Source: MED-G17 sp963991985 (GTDB lineage Bacteria; Bacteroidota; Bacteroidia; NS11-12g; UBA9320). From it: DNA of 64,000 bases. The notes beneath the pieces are model-generated. The model saw nothing but the letters and a program-made list of their open reading frames with translations. It did not search any database and had not been told where the DNA came from. The translations under genes were made by a program, and so were the position numbers. Within the stretch, counting starts at the first letter, position 1; each line of letters opens with the position of its first letter. Location of the stretch: the NCBI GenBank assembly GCA_963991985.1, contig CAXDRX010000003.1, forward strand, positions 75,464 to 139,463, written 5' to 3'. Of the stretch, positions 8,349-16,024 are shown piece after piece.

Positions 8349-9746
8349 TTGAAAAAAAAGTACATACACCTGGTAGAACAAACATTTAAATTCCCGCAAA
8401 ATCAATTTTCGATAAACCAAAACTTTGATTTGCTTTATGAAAATATCAATTTAAAAGAGATTGCCAAAAAATATGGTACACCCCTTCGAGTAACCTATTT
8501 AAATACAATTGGTGAGAAGATAAAAAAGTCAAAAAATTGGTTTCAAAATGCCATTGACAGAGCTGATTTTTCTGGCAAATACCACTATTGTTATTGCACA
8601 AAAAGCAACCATTTCAAATTTGTTTTGGAAGAAGTTTTGGCACAGGGTGCACATTTGGAGACCTCCAGCGCCTTTGACTTGCATTTGATCAAAAATTTAT
8701 GGGAAAACAATAAAATATCGCAGGCAAAAAAAATCATTTGCAATGGTTATAAGACCAATGATTATCTCGAAGAAATTGCCCAACTTATCAACCTAGGATT
8801 CACTGACATAACTGTTGTTTTAGATAATACAACTGAATTGGAAAGACTTAAAGAACTTACCAATCAAAAAATCAAAATTGGTATCAGAATAGCGAGTGAA
8901 GAAGAACCAAAGTTTGCGTTTTACACTTCCCGTTTGGGCATTGGCTACAGAGACATTTTACCGTATTTCTTAAAAAACCTCCAAAATGATGCACAAATCT
9001 CTGTTGAAATGCTACATTTTTTTATTAATACAGGCATCCATGACACATCTTATTATTGGAATGAACTTCGAAAAGCACTCAACGTTTATACTGCCTTGTC
9101 GAAAGTATGTTCATCTTTATCCAATTTGAATATTGGTGGAGGTTTGCCGATACCAAATTCCTTGGGTTTCCATTTTGATTATGAAGAAATTATTAATGAA
9201 ATCATTTTACAAATAAAAATCCACTGCACCGAATCTCAAATTAAACACCCCGATATATATACTGAGTTTGGAAGTTTTACAGTTGGTGAAAGTGGCCTTA
9301 CCCTGTTTAAAGTTTTGAAACAAAAATTGCAAAATGACCGAGAAAGATGGAATCTGATTGATGGAAGCTTTATGACAACACTGCCAGATACCTGGGCAAT
9401 CAACAAACGATTTATTTTATTTCCGCTCAACGCATGGGATAGAGAATATGAGAGAGTTTTGCTGGGTGGTCTCACCTGTGATAGCGACGATTACTACAAT
9501 TCAGAGCAACATACCAACGCCATTTATTTGCCTCAATTTATACCAAACGAAGACTTATACATTGGATTTTTCAATACAGGAGCTTATCAAGATTCTCTCG
9601 CCGGATATGGTGGAATTCAACATTGTTTGCTCCCGCACCCCAAACATATTTTGATTAGAAAAGAGTTAAATGGAAATTTGAATATTGAAGTATTCAACGA
9701 AACTCAAAAATCGTCGCAAATGCTCAACATTTTAGGATATGACTAA
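8349..9746 (+). CDS. speA: Biosynthetic arginine decarboxylase (PLP fold III, Bacteroidota type)
   Basis: 465 residues, an alanine-racemase-fold decarboxylase. 'YCYCTKSNHF' carries the PLP Schiff-base Lys, 'ISVEMLHFFIN' and 'LNIGGGLPI' form the PLP-phosphate barrel loops, 'YTEFGSFTVG' corresponds to the conserved EPGR-like segment, and 'GGLTCDSDD' holds the catalytic Cys donated across the dimer. It should convert arginine to agmatine, the first step of polyamine synthesis. The start is the TTG at 8349 (TTG AAA AAA AAG). The gene overlaps the following DHS-like gene by 8 nt. Diaminopimelate decarboxylase is the main alternative, but the length and the CTKS and CDSDD motifs favour arginine decarboxylase. 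Confidence 0.8.
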   Translation: MKKKYIHLVEQTFKFPQNQFSINQNFDLLYENINLKEIAKKYGTPLRVTYLNTIGEKIKKSKNWFQNAIDRADFSGKYHYCYCTKSNHFKFVLEEVLAQGAHLETSSAFDLHLIKNLWENNKISQAKKIICNGYKTNDYLEEIAQLINLGFTDITVVLDNTTELERLKELTNQKIKIGIRIASEEEPKFAFYTSRLGIGYRDILPYFLKNLQNDAQISVEMLHFFINTGIHDTSYYWNELRKALNVYTALSKVCSSLSNLNIGGGLPIPNSLGFHFDYEEIINEIILQIKIHCTESQIKHPDIYTEFGSFTVGESGLTLFKVLKQKLQNDRERWNLIDGSFMTTLPDTWAINKRFILFPLNAWDREYERVLLGGLTCDSDDYYNSEQHTNAIYLPQFIPNEDLYIGFFNTGAYQDSLAGYGGIQHCLLPHPKHILIRKELNGNLNIEVFNETQKSSQMLNILGYD

Positions 9747-10707
9747 AATTTCATCTTTCATAGACAAATATTTTTTGCATTTCAATGCAGCTTCACTTGC
9801 CCATGCCGCTGAAAGTTACAAAGATCAATTGGCACAAGGGAACAAAATGATGATTACCCTGGCAGGGGCTATGAGTACCGCAGAAATTGGGAAAATTTTG
9901 GCCGAGATGATCCGACAAGACAAAGTGCACATCATTTCCTGCACAGGAGCCAACTTAGAAGAAGACTTAATGAATTTGGTGGCACACAAACACTACAAAA
10001 AGATACCCAATTACCGAAATTTAAGTCCAGAGGAAGAACAAAAGCTATTTGAAAAAGGGCTCAATCGTGTTACCGATACTTGCATACCAGAAGAAGAAGC
10101 TTTTAGAAGAATTGAAAAACCCATCAAAAAACGCTGGATGCATGCCTATCAAAATGACGATAGGAAATTCCCGCATCAATTTTTGTATGATCTATTATTA
10201 GAGGGAGATTTGCAAGATTCCTACCAAATAAACCCAAATGATTCTTGGCTTTTGGCAGCAGCAAAAAACAACCTTCCATTGGTAGTGCCTGGATGGGAAG
10301 ATAGTACGCTAGGCAATATTTTTGCGGCTTTTTGCATTGGTGATCATATTCCCACGCAAATCATGAAAAGCGGTATAGAATACATGGTTTGGCTGGCCGA
10401 TTGGTACAAAAAAAATACAAAGAAGTCAAGTGTTGGTTTTTTTCAAATTGGTGGGGGAATCGCAGGGGACTTCCCGATATGTGTTGTGCCCATGCTTCAC
10501 CAAGACTTACAGGAAAAAAATATTCCCTTATGGAGTTATTACTGTCAAATTTCAGATTCAACAACCAGTTATGGCTCTTATTCAGGTGCAATACCCAATG
10601 AAAAAATTACTTGGGGTAAACTAGGCATCGAAACTCCAAAATTTATCATTGAAAGTGACGCCTCAATAGTTGCACCCTTACTTTTTGCCAAAATTTTGAA
10701 CTGGTAA
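9739..10707 (+). CDS. Deoxyhypusine synthase-family protein, probable polyamine aminobutyl/propyl transferase
   Basis: 322 residues, a DHS-fold protein. NAD-binding segments include 'TLAGAMSTAEIGKILAEMI' and 'HIISCTGANLEEDL'. The C-terminal 'SYGSYSGAIPNEKITWGKL' aligns with the DHS segment whose WGK lysine forms the enamine/imine intermediate, and that Lys is present. The neighbouring DHS loop that normally reads GGGxxKHHI is here 'GGGIAGDFPI', so the conserved His is missing. Bacteria lack eIF5A, and bacterial DHS homologues include homospermidine synthases. The 8-nt overlap with arginine decarboxylase supports a polyamine role, but the exact substrates (putrescine, agmatine or spermidine) cannot be read from the sequence. 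Confidence 0.78.
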   Translation: MTKISSFIDKYFLHFNAASLAHAAESYKDQLAQGNKMMITLAGAMSTAEIGKILAEMIRQDKVHIISCTGANLEEDLMNLVAHKHYKKIPNYRNLSPEEEQKLFEKGLNRVTDTCIPEEEAFRRIEKPIKKRWMHAYQNDDRKFPHQFLYDLLLEGDLQDSYQINPNDSWLLAAAKNNLPLVVPGWEDSTLGNIFAAFCIGDHIPTQIMKSGIEYMVWLADWYKKNTKKSSVGFFQIGGGIAGDFPICVVPMLHQDLQEKNIPLWSYYCQISDSTTSYGSYSGAIPNEKITWGKLGIETPKFIIESDASIVAPLLFAKILNW

Positions 10708-10712
10708 AAAGC

Positions 10713-10720
10713 TATTTTTG
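10713..10720 (+). promoter_or_regulatory. -7 promoter box TATTTTTG before the 10727 gene
   Basis: Exact TAnnTTTG match beginning 5 nt after the DHS-like stop and ending 6 nt before ATG 10727. The TTG at 10718 that opens the longer frame lies inside the box and is therefore unlikely to be the start. Confidence 0.55.
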
Positions 10721-10726
10721 ATGATT

Positions 10727-11134
10727 ATGAATCCTATGATGAAAAATGTTTTAGGCCCTGTGATTGGTCTACTTTTGGGGATGTTGACCAATATTGGCCT
10801 CATCTTGCTTTTTCTGCAAATTTTCCCTTTGCCCGAGGGAGTTGAACTGAAACAAGAAAGCTTAGATGCCCATATCCAAAGTTTTGAATGGGAACACTTT
10901 ATCGCTCCATTCCTGGGGCACGCCGGAGGCACCTTCGCAGGTGCTTGGGTGGCCTGTAGAATGATGGAAAAAAAACAGTGGTTGGGGGCTGTAATCATTG
11001 GATCATTCTTTTTATTGGGTGGCATTATGGAGGTTGGTGCTAGAGAAACACCTTTGTGGTTTGCAATCTTAGACATAGGATTGGCCTATTTACCTATGTC
11101 TTGGTTGGGCTTTTTGTTGGCAAAAAATGCCTGA
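10727..11134 (+). CDS. Small membrane protein, four predicted helices, unknown function
   Basis: 135 residues. Hydrophobic segments at about residues 5-30, 55-75, 85-102 and 110-130 suggest a four-helix inner-membrane protein. A short polar loop (about residues 32-55, 'PLPEGVELKQESLDAHIQ') separates the first helix from the rest. I do not recognise a family with confidence. ATG 10727 was chosen because it lies 6 nt after an exact TAnnTTTG box. The gene overlaps the following sulfotransferase by 8 nt, so the two are probably translated together. Its position after the arginine decarboxylase/DHS-like pair may be coincidental, since it has its own promoter box. Confidence 0.7.
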   Translation: MNPMMKNVLGPVIGLLLGMLTNIGLILLFLQIFPLPEGVELKQESLDAHIQSFEWEHFIAPFLGHAGGTFAGAWVACRMMEKKQWLGAVIIGSFFLLGGIMEVGARETPLWFAILDIGLAYLPMSWLGFLLAKNA

Positions 11135-11807
11135 TGGTCAAAAAATAACAATAGAAACAAAAACCCTGTTTTTGGTAGTTTGCAGATCAAGGACTGGCTC
11201 CAACCTTCTATTGGATTGCCTGAAACAACACCCCAATATTTTTGTACGGGGAGAACTATTCAAAAATCAAGCAATCAATGCCGAAGAACAAATTAAACAT
11301 TGGCTAAAACGACCCGAAAAGGCATTGGGGTGTAAGTTGTTCTATTATCACGCAACCAAAAGGCAAGAATATGTTTGGGATTTTCTCAACGAAAACCCAA
11401 AAATTCAGCTGATTCATCTCACCAGAAAAGACAAGGCACGAACGGTAGTATCACAAATTATCGCCTCAAAAACCAAAATCTGGAAACAAAAATTTTCGTG
11501 GAAACTTCCTTTATTCTTTAGAAGGATACACTTGGATCCAAAACTATTAACCTCCGAAATACAAAAGACAATCAACTGGGAAAACGATTTTAGAATGCGT
11601 TTCAACCACAGACATATCTTGGAAATATCTTATGAAAATTTTACGTCAAAACCCCAAGAAACCTTAGACAACATTTTTGATTTTTTGGGCTTGGAAAGAA
11701 AGCGAATACAATTAAGACTCAAAAAGCAAAATCCTGAAAACATTAGGAGATTGGTCAAAAACTGGAATGAATTGGAACACCTTTTAAAAAACTCATTTGA
11801 GGAATAA
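11127..11807 (+). CDS. Sulfotransferase family protein (PAPS-dependent)
   Basis: 226 residues. 'LVVCRSRTGSNLLLDCLKQHP' near residues 15-36 matches the 5'-phosphosulfate-binding loop of Stf0-like sulfotransferases. 'LIHLTRKDKARTVVSQ' is the 3'-phosphate-binding region, and 'EISYENFTSKPQETLDNIFDFLGL' is the conserved C-terminal helix. The family moves sulfate from PAPS to a hydroxyl or amine of a glycan, lipid or small molecule in the cytoplasm. It overlaps the preceding membrane-protein gene by 8 nt (ATGCCTGA). No PAPS-synthesis gene lies nearby, so the acceptor is unknown. Confidence 0.8.
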   Translation: MPDGQKITIETKTLFLVVCRSRTGSNLLLDCLKQHPNIFVRGELFKNQAINAEEQIKHWLKRPEKALGCKLFYYHATKRQEYVWDFLNENPKIQLIHLTRKDKARTVVSQIIASKTKIWKQKFSWKLPLFFRRIHLDPKLLTSEIQKTINWENDFRMRFNHRHILEISYENFTSKPQETLDNIFDFLGLERKRIQLRLKKQNPENIRRLVKNWNELEHLLKNSFEE

Positions 11808-11822
11808 TTGCAATATCAAATG

Positions 11823-12692
11823 CTATTTGTTGCCCAGGCGAATGATTAAAATACCGCTTATAATAAGCAAAACAGCAAGAATTTGAATCCAACCCACTTG
11901 TTCTCCATCAAGCCAACCAATCAACAAAGCGACAAAAGGGATAAGATAGGTGACTGATGAAGCAAAAACCGCACTTGAAATCTGGATCAATCGATTGAAG
12001 AGTATAAGCGCAAAAGCTGTTCCCACAGTCCCCAAAAGTGCGATGGAAACCACAGATTGCACTACCGCTTGAGCACTAAAGTTAGGCAATGGAAAAGATA
12101 AAAAAATTAGGCTTGAAGGTAAGAATAAGGTACCCATAGGCAAACTGGCAATCATGAGTGGTGGATACTTTGAAAGCTTTAGCTTTAAAATATTTACGTT
12201 CAAGCCATACATAAAAGTAGCCAATACAATCCATAATGCTGAAGGTGAAAAACTGAATCCCCCATCTCCCTGCCAGGTAAGCAATATCACCGAGCCAAAA
12301 AAACCAATGGCTACGCCAGCAATTTTGTGTTTGTTGAGAGATTGGCGAAAAATAAACAACCCCGTAAGCAGTGCAAAAATGGGCGTCAGTGAATTGAGTG
12401 CGCCCGTAAGAGAACTACTTACTTTTGTTTGGGCATAGGCAAATAAAAATGCAGGGATTCCATTGCCTACCAGTCCGGTAAGAAAAATCCAAATCCTATC
12501 TTTTTTCTCTACCCTTTTGACATAACGCATGATGAAGGGCAATAAAAACAAGCCTGCAATCGAAATGCGCAAGGAAGCAATTTGGATGGGCAATAAGCTT
12601 TTCAATCCAATCTTCATCAGAATGAAGCTGCTACCCCAAATAAGTCCAAGAACGAGTAGCAGGAAGCCAGCAAAAAATTTGGTGTTTTTCAA
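11823..12692 (-). CDS. EamA/DMT-superfamily transporter
   Basis: 289 residues with ten hydrophobic helices forming two EamA repeats. The first opens with 'LGLIWGSSFILMKIGLK', a signature of the drug/metabolite transporter superfamily, and continues to 'LFALLTGLF'. The second runs from 'IAGVAIGFFGSVIL' to the C-terminus. It probably exports amino acids or other small metabolites across the inner membrane; the substrate cannot be inferred. The start is TTG at 12692. Odd detail: this TTG sits inside an exact TAnnTTTG match (12697-12690 on the minus strand), so if that box were an active promoter this start would not be on the transcript. It follows the helicase gene by 37 nt and may be read from the helicase transcript. 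Confidence 0.85.
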   Translation of the reverse strand: MKNTKFFAGFLLLVLGLIWGSSFILMKIGLKSLLPIQIASLRISIAGLFLLPFIMRYVKRVEKKDRIWIFLTGLVGNGIPAFLFAYAQTKVSSSLTGALNSLTPIFALLTGLFIFRQSLNKHKIAGVAIGFFGSVILLTWQGDGGFSFSPSALWIVLATFMYGLNVNILKLKLSKYPPLMIASLPMGTLFLPSSLIFLSFPLPNFSAQAVVQSVVSIALLGTVGTAFALILFNRLIQISSAVFASSVTYLIPFVALLIGWLDGEQVGWIQILAVLLIISGILIIRLGNK

Positions 12693-12729
12693 AAGTATAC
12701 AAGCTTAAACATTCTCAATCAGAACAACT

Positions 12730-15147
12730 TCAATTTTCCAAAGTTTGTATAAGTCGTTTTATTCTTTGCTCCATTTTTTCGCTACTTATATTATTTCGGT
12801 TCAGCCGATCTACCATGATTGGGAAAGAAAAAGGTGAAGGTTTTTGAAGTTTTTTTACTACTATTTCTTGTTGATTGATGCGATGTAGTGCCTGAAAAAT
12901 TCTTTGTTCATCAAGTTGTTCAAAAAGCACCTCATCAAAGGCTTGACGCAGTAAGAGATTTTCTGGGTCGTAATCGCTAAAGACATTAAAAAAAAGCTGT
13001 GCATTGGCTTGCAAATGTTTTTCGCCTTGCCCCTTATTGGGAAAACCTTTGAAAGTGAGACCAGCAATAGAGGCGATGTCTCTGAATTTCCTTTGGGCCA
13101 TTGCCTTTTGGTTTGAACTATTTTGAATGTCCCGAAGTAAATGGTCTGTTGTAAACAAATCCTGCTCCAAACCTTGAAATATCGGAATCTGATTTGCCGA
13201 AACCATTTCAAAGCCGTAATCATTCATAGCCAAACTTGCTGAAATTGGTTTGATTTTGCTCAACCGATAGGCCAGCAACATGCTTAAACCTTCATGAATT
13301 TTTCTGCCCTCAAATGGATACATAAATACATGATGACCGTTTTTACTTTCGAAAATTTCAATGAGAAATTGCTCAGGAGACGGGACAATCGATCTTTCAT
13401 TTTGCAGTCCAATCAAAGGGGCCAATTTTTTCATTTCTAAACTCTGTTCCTTTTCTGGAATCGACAACTCCTTGCGCAAGAGATCTGAAATTTCGCTGGT
13501 TAGACTCATCCTGCCCCCCATCCACGAAGGCACTATGGCACTTTTTTTCTTCGACTTTTTTACACTTACTTCCATCCCTTTTACTTCAATTAGGTCATAT
13601 ATTGCTCCTGCAAAAGTAAAAGCACTCCCCAAGCTCAATTTACTGATAAAATACTCCTCAATATGTCCCAAAACTTTTCCATTTTGAAGTTTCACCTTTA
13701 AGCTTGCTTCACTCACAATAGCACCTATACTCAGTCGATGACGCATGGCAATGCGTTTGTTTTTTACCACAAATTTCCCATTTTCTTTTTCTACCTTTTT
13801 AAAATCTTCATAGGCATGCAATCCCTTTCCGCCCTGCTGTATAAAATGTAAACACCACGCAAATTCTTCCTGTGTAAGCAAAGAGAAGGCATGCAATTTT
13901 TTAATTTGATTGAAAACTTCATGTGCTTGGAAACCACCTCCAACGGCCAAGGTTATCAAAAATTGAATAAGCACATCAAAAGAAAGCTGAAGAGCTTGTC
14001 GGGACTCAAAAATATTCAGATGAATGGCCTTTTTCAAAGCCGATGCTTCAATCAATTCTAATATATTGGTCGGCAAAAAAAAGAGTTTACTTGCCAGACC
14101 TGGACCATGACCACTCCTGCCTCCTCTTTGTACAAATCTTGAAATACCTTTCGGACTGCCAATCTGAATAACTGCATCAACTGGCCGAAAATCAACACCC
14201 AAATCTAAGCTTGAAGTACATACCACTGCTTTTAAACTACCAATGTGTAAAGCTTCTTCTACCCAATGCCTTACTTCCTTTCCTAAGCTTCCATGATGCA
14301 TAGCCAATAGACCTGCCCAATGAGGGTTGGCATCCAAAATTTTTTGATACCATATTTCTGCCTGCCCCCGCGTATTGGTAAAAATGAGACATGTTTGAGT
14401 CTTTTGTAAAATTTTATCAATTTGTTTGGACATGCTTATGCCAAGATGGCCAGCCCAAGGCAATTTTTCGATTTGCCTTGGCAAAATAGTTTGCACATCC
14501 ATTACCTTTTTTCTTTTGCTTTTTACCAAAACAGCATCCTTACCCGCCAATATATTTTTGGCTTGCTCAAGATTTCCAATGGTCGCAGAAATACCCCAAA
14601 TTTTGAATTCTCCACCATACATTCTGAGTGCAGATAATGCCAATTCTGTCATAACACCCCTTTTGTTTCCCATTAGTTCGTGCCACTCATCTACCACAAG
14701 GCAATCGAGACTTTGGAACAAGTGCTCTCGATTTTTATTGGCCAGCAAAATGTGAATACTCTCTGGTGTTGTCACCAAAACTTGAGGAGGATTTTTCATC
14801 TGCTCTTGTTTTAATTTACTTGAAATATCTCCATGTCTCAAAGATACTTTCCATGGTATCTGTAAGTCATCAGCTGCCTTTTGAATGGCCTGACATATGT
14901 CTGAAGACAAGGCTCTAAGTGGGGTGATCCATAAAACTCGAATACCCTTTTTGGGCACTTCAAAGCCGTGTTTTACTAAAATCGGTAATGCCAGAGCATA
15001 GGTTTTCCCACTTCCCGTCGGAGCATTGAGCAGGCCATTTTGATTGTTAAAATAGTGTTCGGCCGTTCGACGTTGGAAGTTATACCACTCCCAGTGATTT
15101 TTAAGAAACCAGTTTTCTATTTTGCCGAAAAAAGATGTTTTGTCCAA
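12730..15147 (-). CDS. DEXH-box helicase, ligase-associated DNA damage response (Lhr-like) type
   Basis: 805 residues, an SF2 helicase. Walker A 'NAPTGSGKTYALALP', motif Ia 'WITPLRALSSDI', motif II 'LVVDEWHELMG', motif III 'ISATIGN', motif V 'VCTSSLDLGVDFRPV' and motif VI 'QRGGRSGHGPG'. A long C-terminal extension has the Lhr-type winged-helix and beta-sheet arrangement ('SWMGGRMSLTSEISDLLRKEL'). Members of this family usually sit beside an ATP-dependent DNA ligase, an exonuclease and a metallophosphoesterase; none is visible here. It is expected to translocate on DNA during repair. Start TTG at 15147 is the only start-like codon in frame between the upstream stop and Walker A that gives a sensible N-terminus. 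Confidence 0.88.
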   Translation of the reverse strand: MDKTSFFGKIENWFLKNHWEWYNFQRRTAEHYFNNQNGLLNAPTGSGKTYALALPILVKHGFEVPKKGIRVLWITPLRALSSDICQAIQKAADDLQIPWKVSLRHGDISSKLKQEQMKNPPQVLVTTPESIHILLANKNREHLFQSLDCLVVDEWHELMGNKRGVMTELALSALRMYGGEFKIWGISATIGNLEQAKNILAGKDAVLVKSKRKKVMDVQTILPRQIEKLPWAGHLGISMSKQIDKILQKTQTCLIFTNTRGQAEIWYQKILDANPHWAGLLAMHHGSLGKEVRHWVEEALHIGSLKAVVCTSSLDLGVDFRPVDAVIQIGSPKGISRFVQRGGRSGHGPGLASKLFFLPTNILELIEASALKKAIHLNIFESRQALQLSFDVLIQFLITLAVGGGFQAHEVFNQIKKLHAFSLLTQEEFAWCLHFIQQGGKGLHAYEDFKKVEKENGKFVVKNKRIAMRHRLSIGAIVSEASLKVKLQNGKVLGHIEEYFISKLSLGSAFTFAGAIYDLIEVKGMEVSVKKSKKKSAIVPSWMGGRMSLTSEISDLLRKELSIPEKEQSLEMKKLAPLIGLQNERSIVPSPEQFLIEIFESKNGHHVFMYPFEGRKIHEGLSMLLAYRLSKIKPISASLAMNDYGFEMVSANQIPIFQGLEQDLFTTDHLLRDIQNSSNQKAMAQRKFRDIASIAGLTFKGFPNKGQGEKHLQANAQLFFNVFSDYDPENLLLRQAFDEVLFEQLDEQRIFQALHRINQQEIVVKKLQKPSPFSFPIMVDRLNRNNISSEKMEQRIKRLIQTLEN

Positions 15148-15205
15148 ATGGTCACTGTTTAAACAATTTTAACCCTAAAAAGGTCTTTCTTTTTTGTGCT
15201 ATTTG

Positions 15206-15213
15206 TACCTTTG
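15206..15213 (+). promoter_or_regulatory. -7 promoter box TACCTTTG before prmA
   Basis: Exact TAnnTTTG match. It ends 7 nt before TTG 15221, the start favoured by homologue length, and it lies downstream of the longer frame's TTG at 15194. It is the plus-strand side of a short divergent region shared with the helicase gene. Confidence 0.6.
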
Positions 15214-15220
15214 GTTTCCT

Positions 15221-16024
15221 TTGAGTCTTCAGAAGATTAATATTTCTAAGGAAAACTTTTCCGAGGTGGATGTAGCCTTTTTATGGGAGCTCCCCATTGA
15301 AGGCATTTTAGAGGAGCGCGATGATTGGAAAATTTACTTCTTAGAGAAACATTCGGACGAAATAAAGGCCTTTTTTGTAAATAAAAATCTGCCAAATTTG
15401 GCCCTTACTCCAGTTCCAAACAAAAATTGGAATGCAATGTGGGAAAGCAATTATGCTCCAGTTTTGGTGAAAAATGTTGCGCATATTTTGGCGCCTTTTC
15501 ACAAAAAACCTAAGGATAGTTTACCTCAAATCATCATTAAGCCATCCATGGCTTTTGGCACAGGTCACCATGAAACCACATATGGCCTTCTGCATTTGTT
15601 GAATGAGCTCGATTTAAAAAACAAAACAGTCTTAGATATGGGCTGTGGCTCTGGAATTCTTGGGATTTTTGCTGAAAAGCGTCAAGCAAAAGAAATCATT
15701 ATGGTGGATAATGACTCAAATTGTGTCAACAACTGTCATGAGAATGTTAAACAAAACAGCTGTACAAAGTCTAAAATATGGCAGGGAAGTATTGATCGTG
15801 TGGGACATTTGTATTTTGACGTAATTATTTCCAACATAACAAAAAATGTGAATTTGGAATTTCTTCCTCTCTATTGTAAGATGTTACGTAAAAATGGCGT
15901 TTTGCTCATGAGCGGTTTTTTATCTTCTGATGATAAGTCGTTATCAAAACTTGCTCAGAAATTTGGGCTGAAAAAACAAAATGAATTTAAAAAAAATGAA
16001 TGGTGTGCCATACAATTTGGGTAA
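15221..16024 (+). CDS. prmA: Ribosomal protein L11 methyltransferase
   Basis: About 267 residues. It trimethylates ribosomal protein L11 using S-adenosylmethionine. An N-terminal L11-recognition domain ('SLQKINISKENFSEVDVAFL') is followed by the family motif 'AFGTGHHETT', the SAM loop 'VLDMGCGSGILGIFA', the acidic ribose ligand in 'IIMVDNDSNCVNN' and 'DVIISNITKNV' in place of the N-[IV]-N motif. The start was placed at TTG 15221: it lies 7 nt after a TACCTTTG promoter box and gives an N-terminus of family length, whereas the frame could be opened at TTG 15194 upstream of that box. Its end overlaps the next gene, which suggests an operon continuing to plsY. Confidence 0.88.
   Translation: MSLQKINISKENFSEVDVAFLWELPIEGILEERDDWKIYFLEKHSDEIKAFFVNKNLPNLALTPVPNKNWNAMWESNYAPVLVKNVAHILAPFHKKPKDSLPQIIIKPSMAFGTGHHETTYGLLHLLNELDLKNKTVLDMGCGSGILGIFAEKRQAKEIIMVDNDSNCVNNCHENVKQNSCTKSKIWQGSIDRVGHLYFDVIISNITKNVNLEFLPLYCKMLRKNGVLLMSGFLSSDDKSLSKLAQKFGLKKQNEFKKNEWCAIQFG

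Noticed and set aside
9739..10707. True deoxyhypusine synthase acting on eIF5A or EF-P
   Set aside because: The conserved His loop of DHS is missing and bacteria have no eIF5A; EF-P is modified by other enzymes.
12690..12697. Exact TAnnTTTG box (TACTTTTG, minus strand) at the start of the EamA gene
   Set aside because: The likely TTG start lies inside it and no in-frame start follows within 10 nt, so the geometry of the other boxes is not met; kept out of the promoter list.
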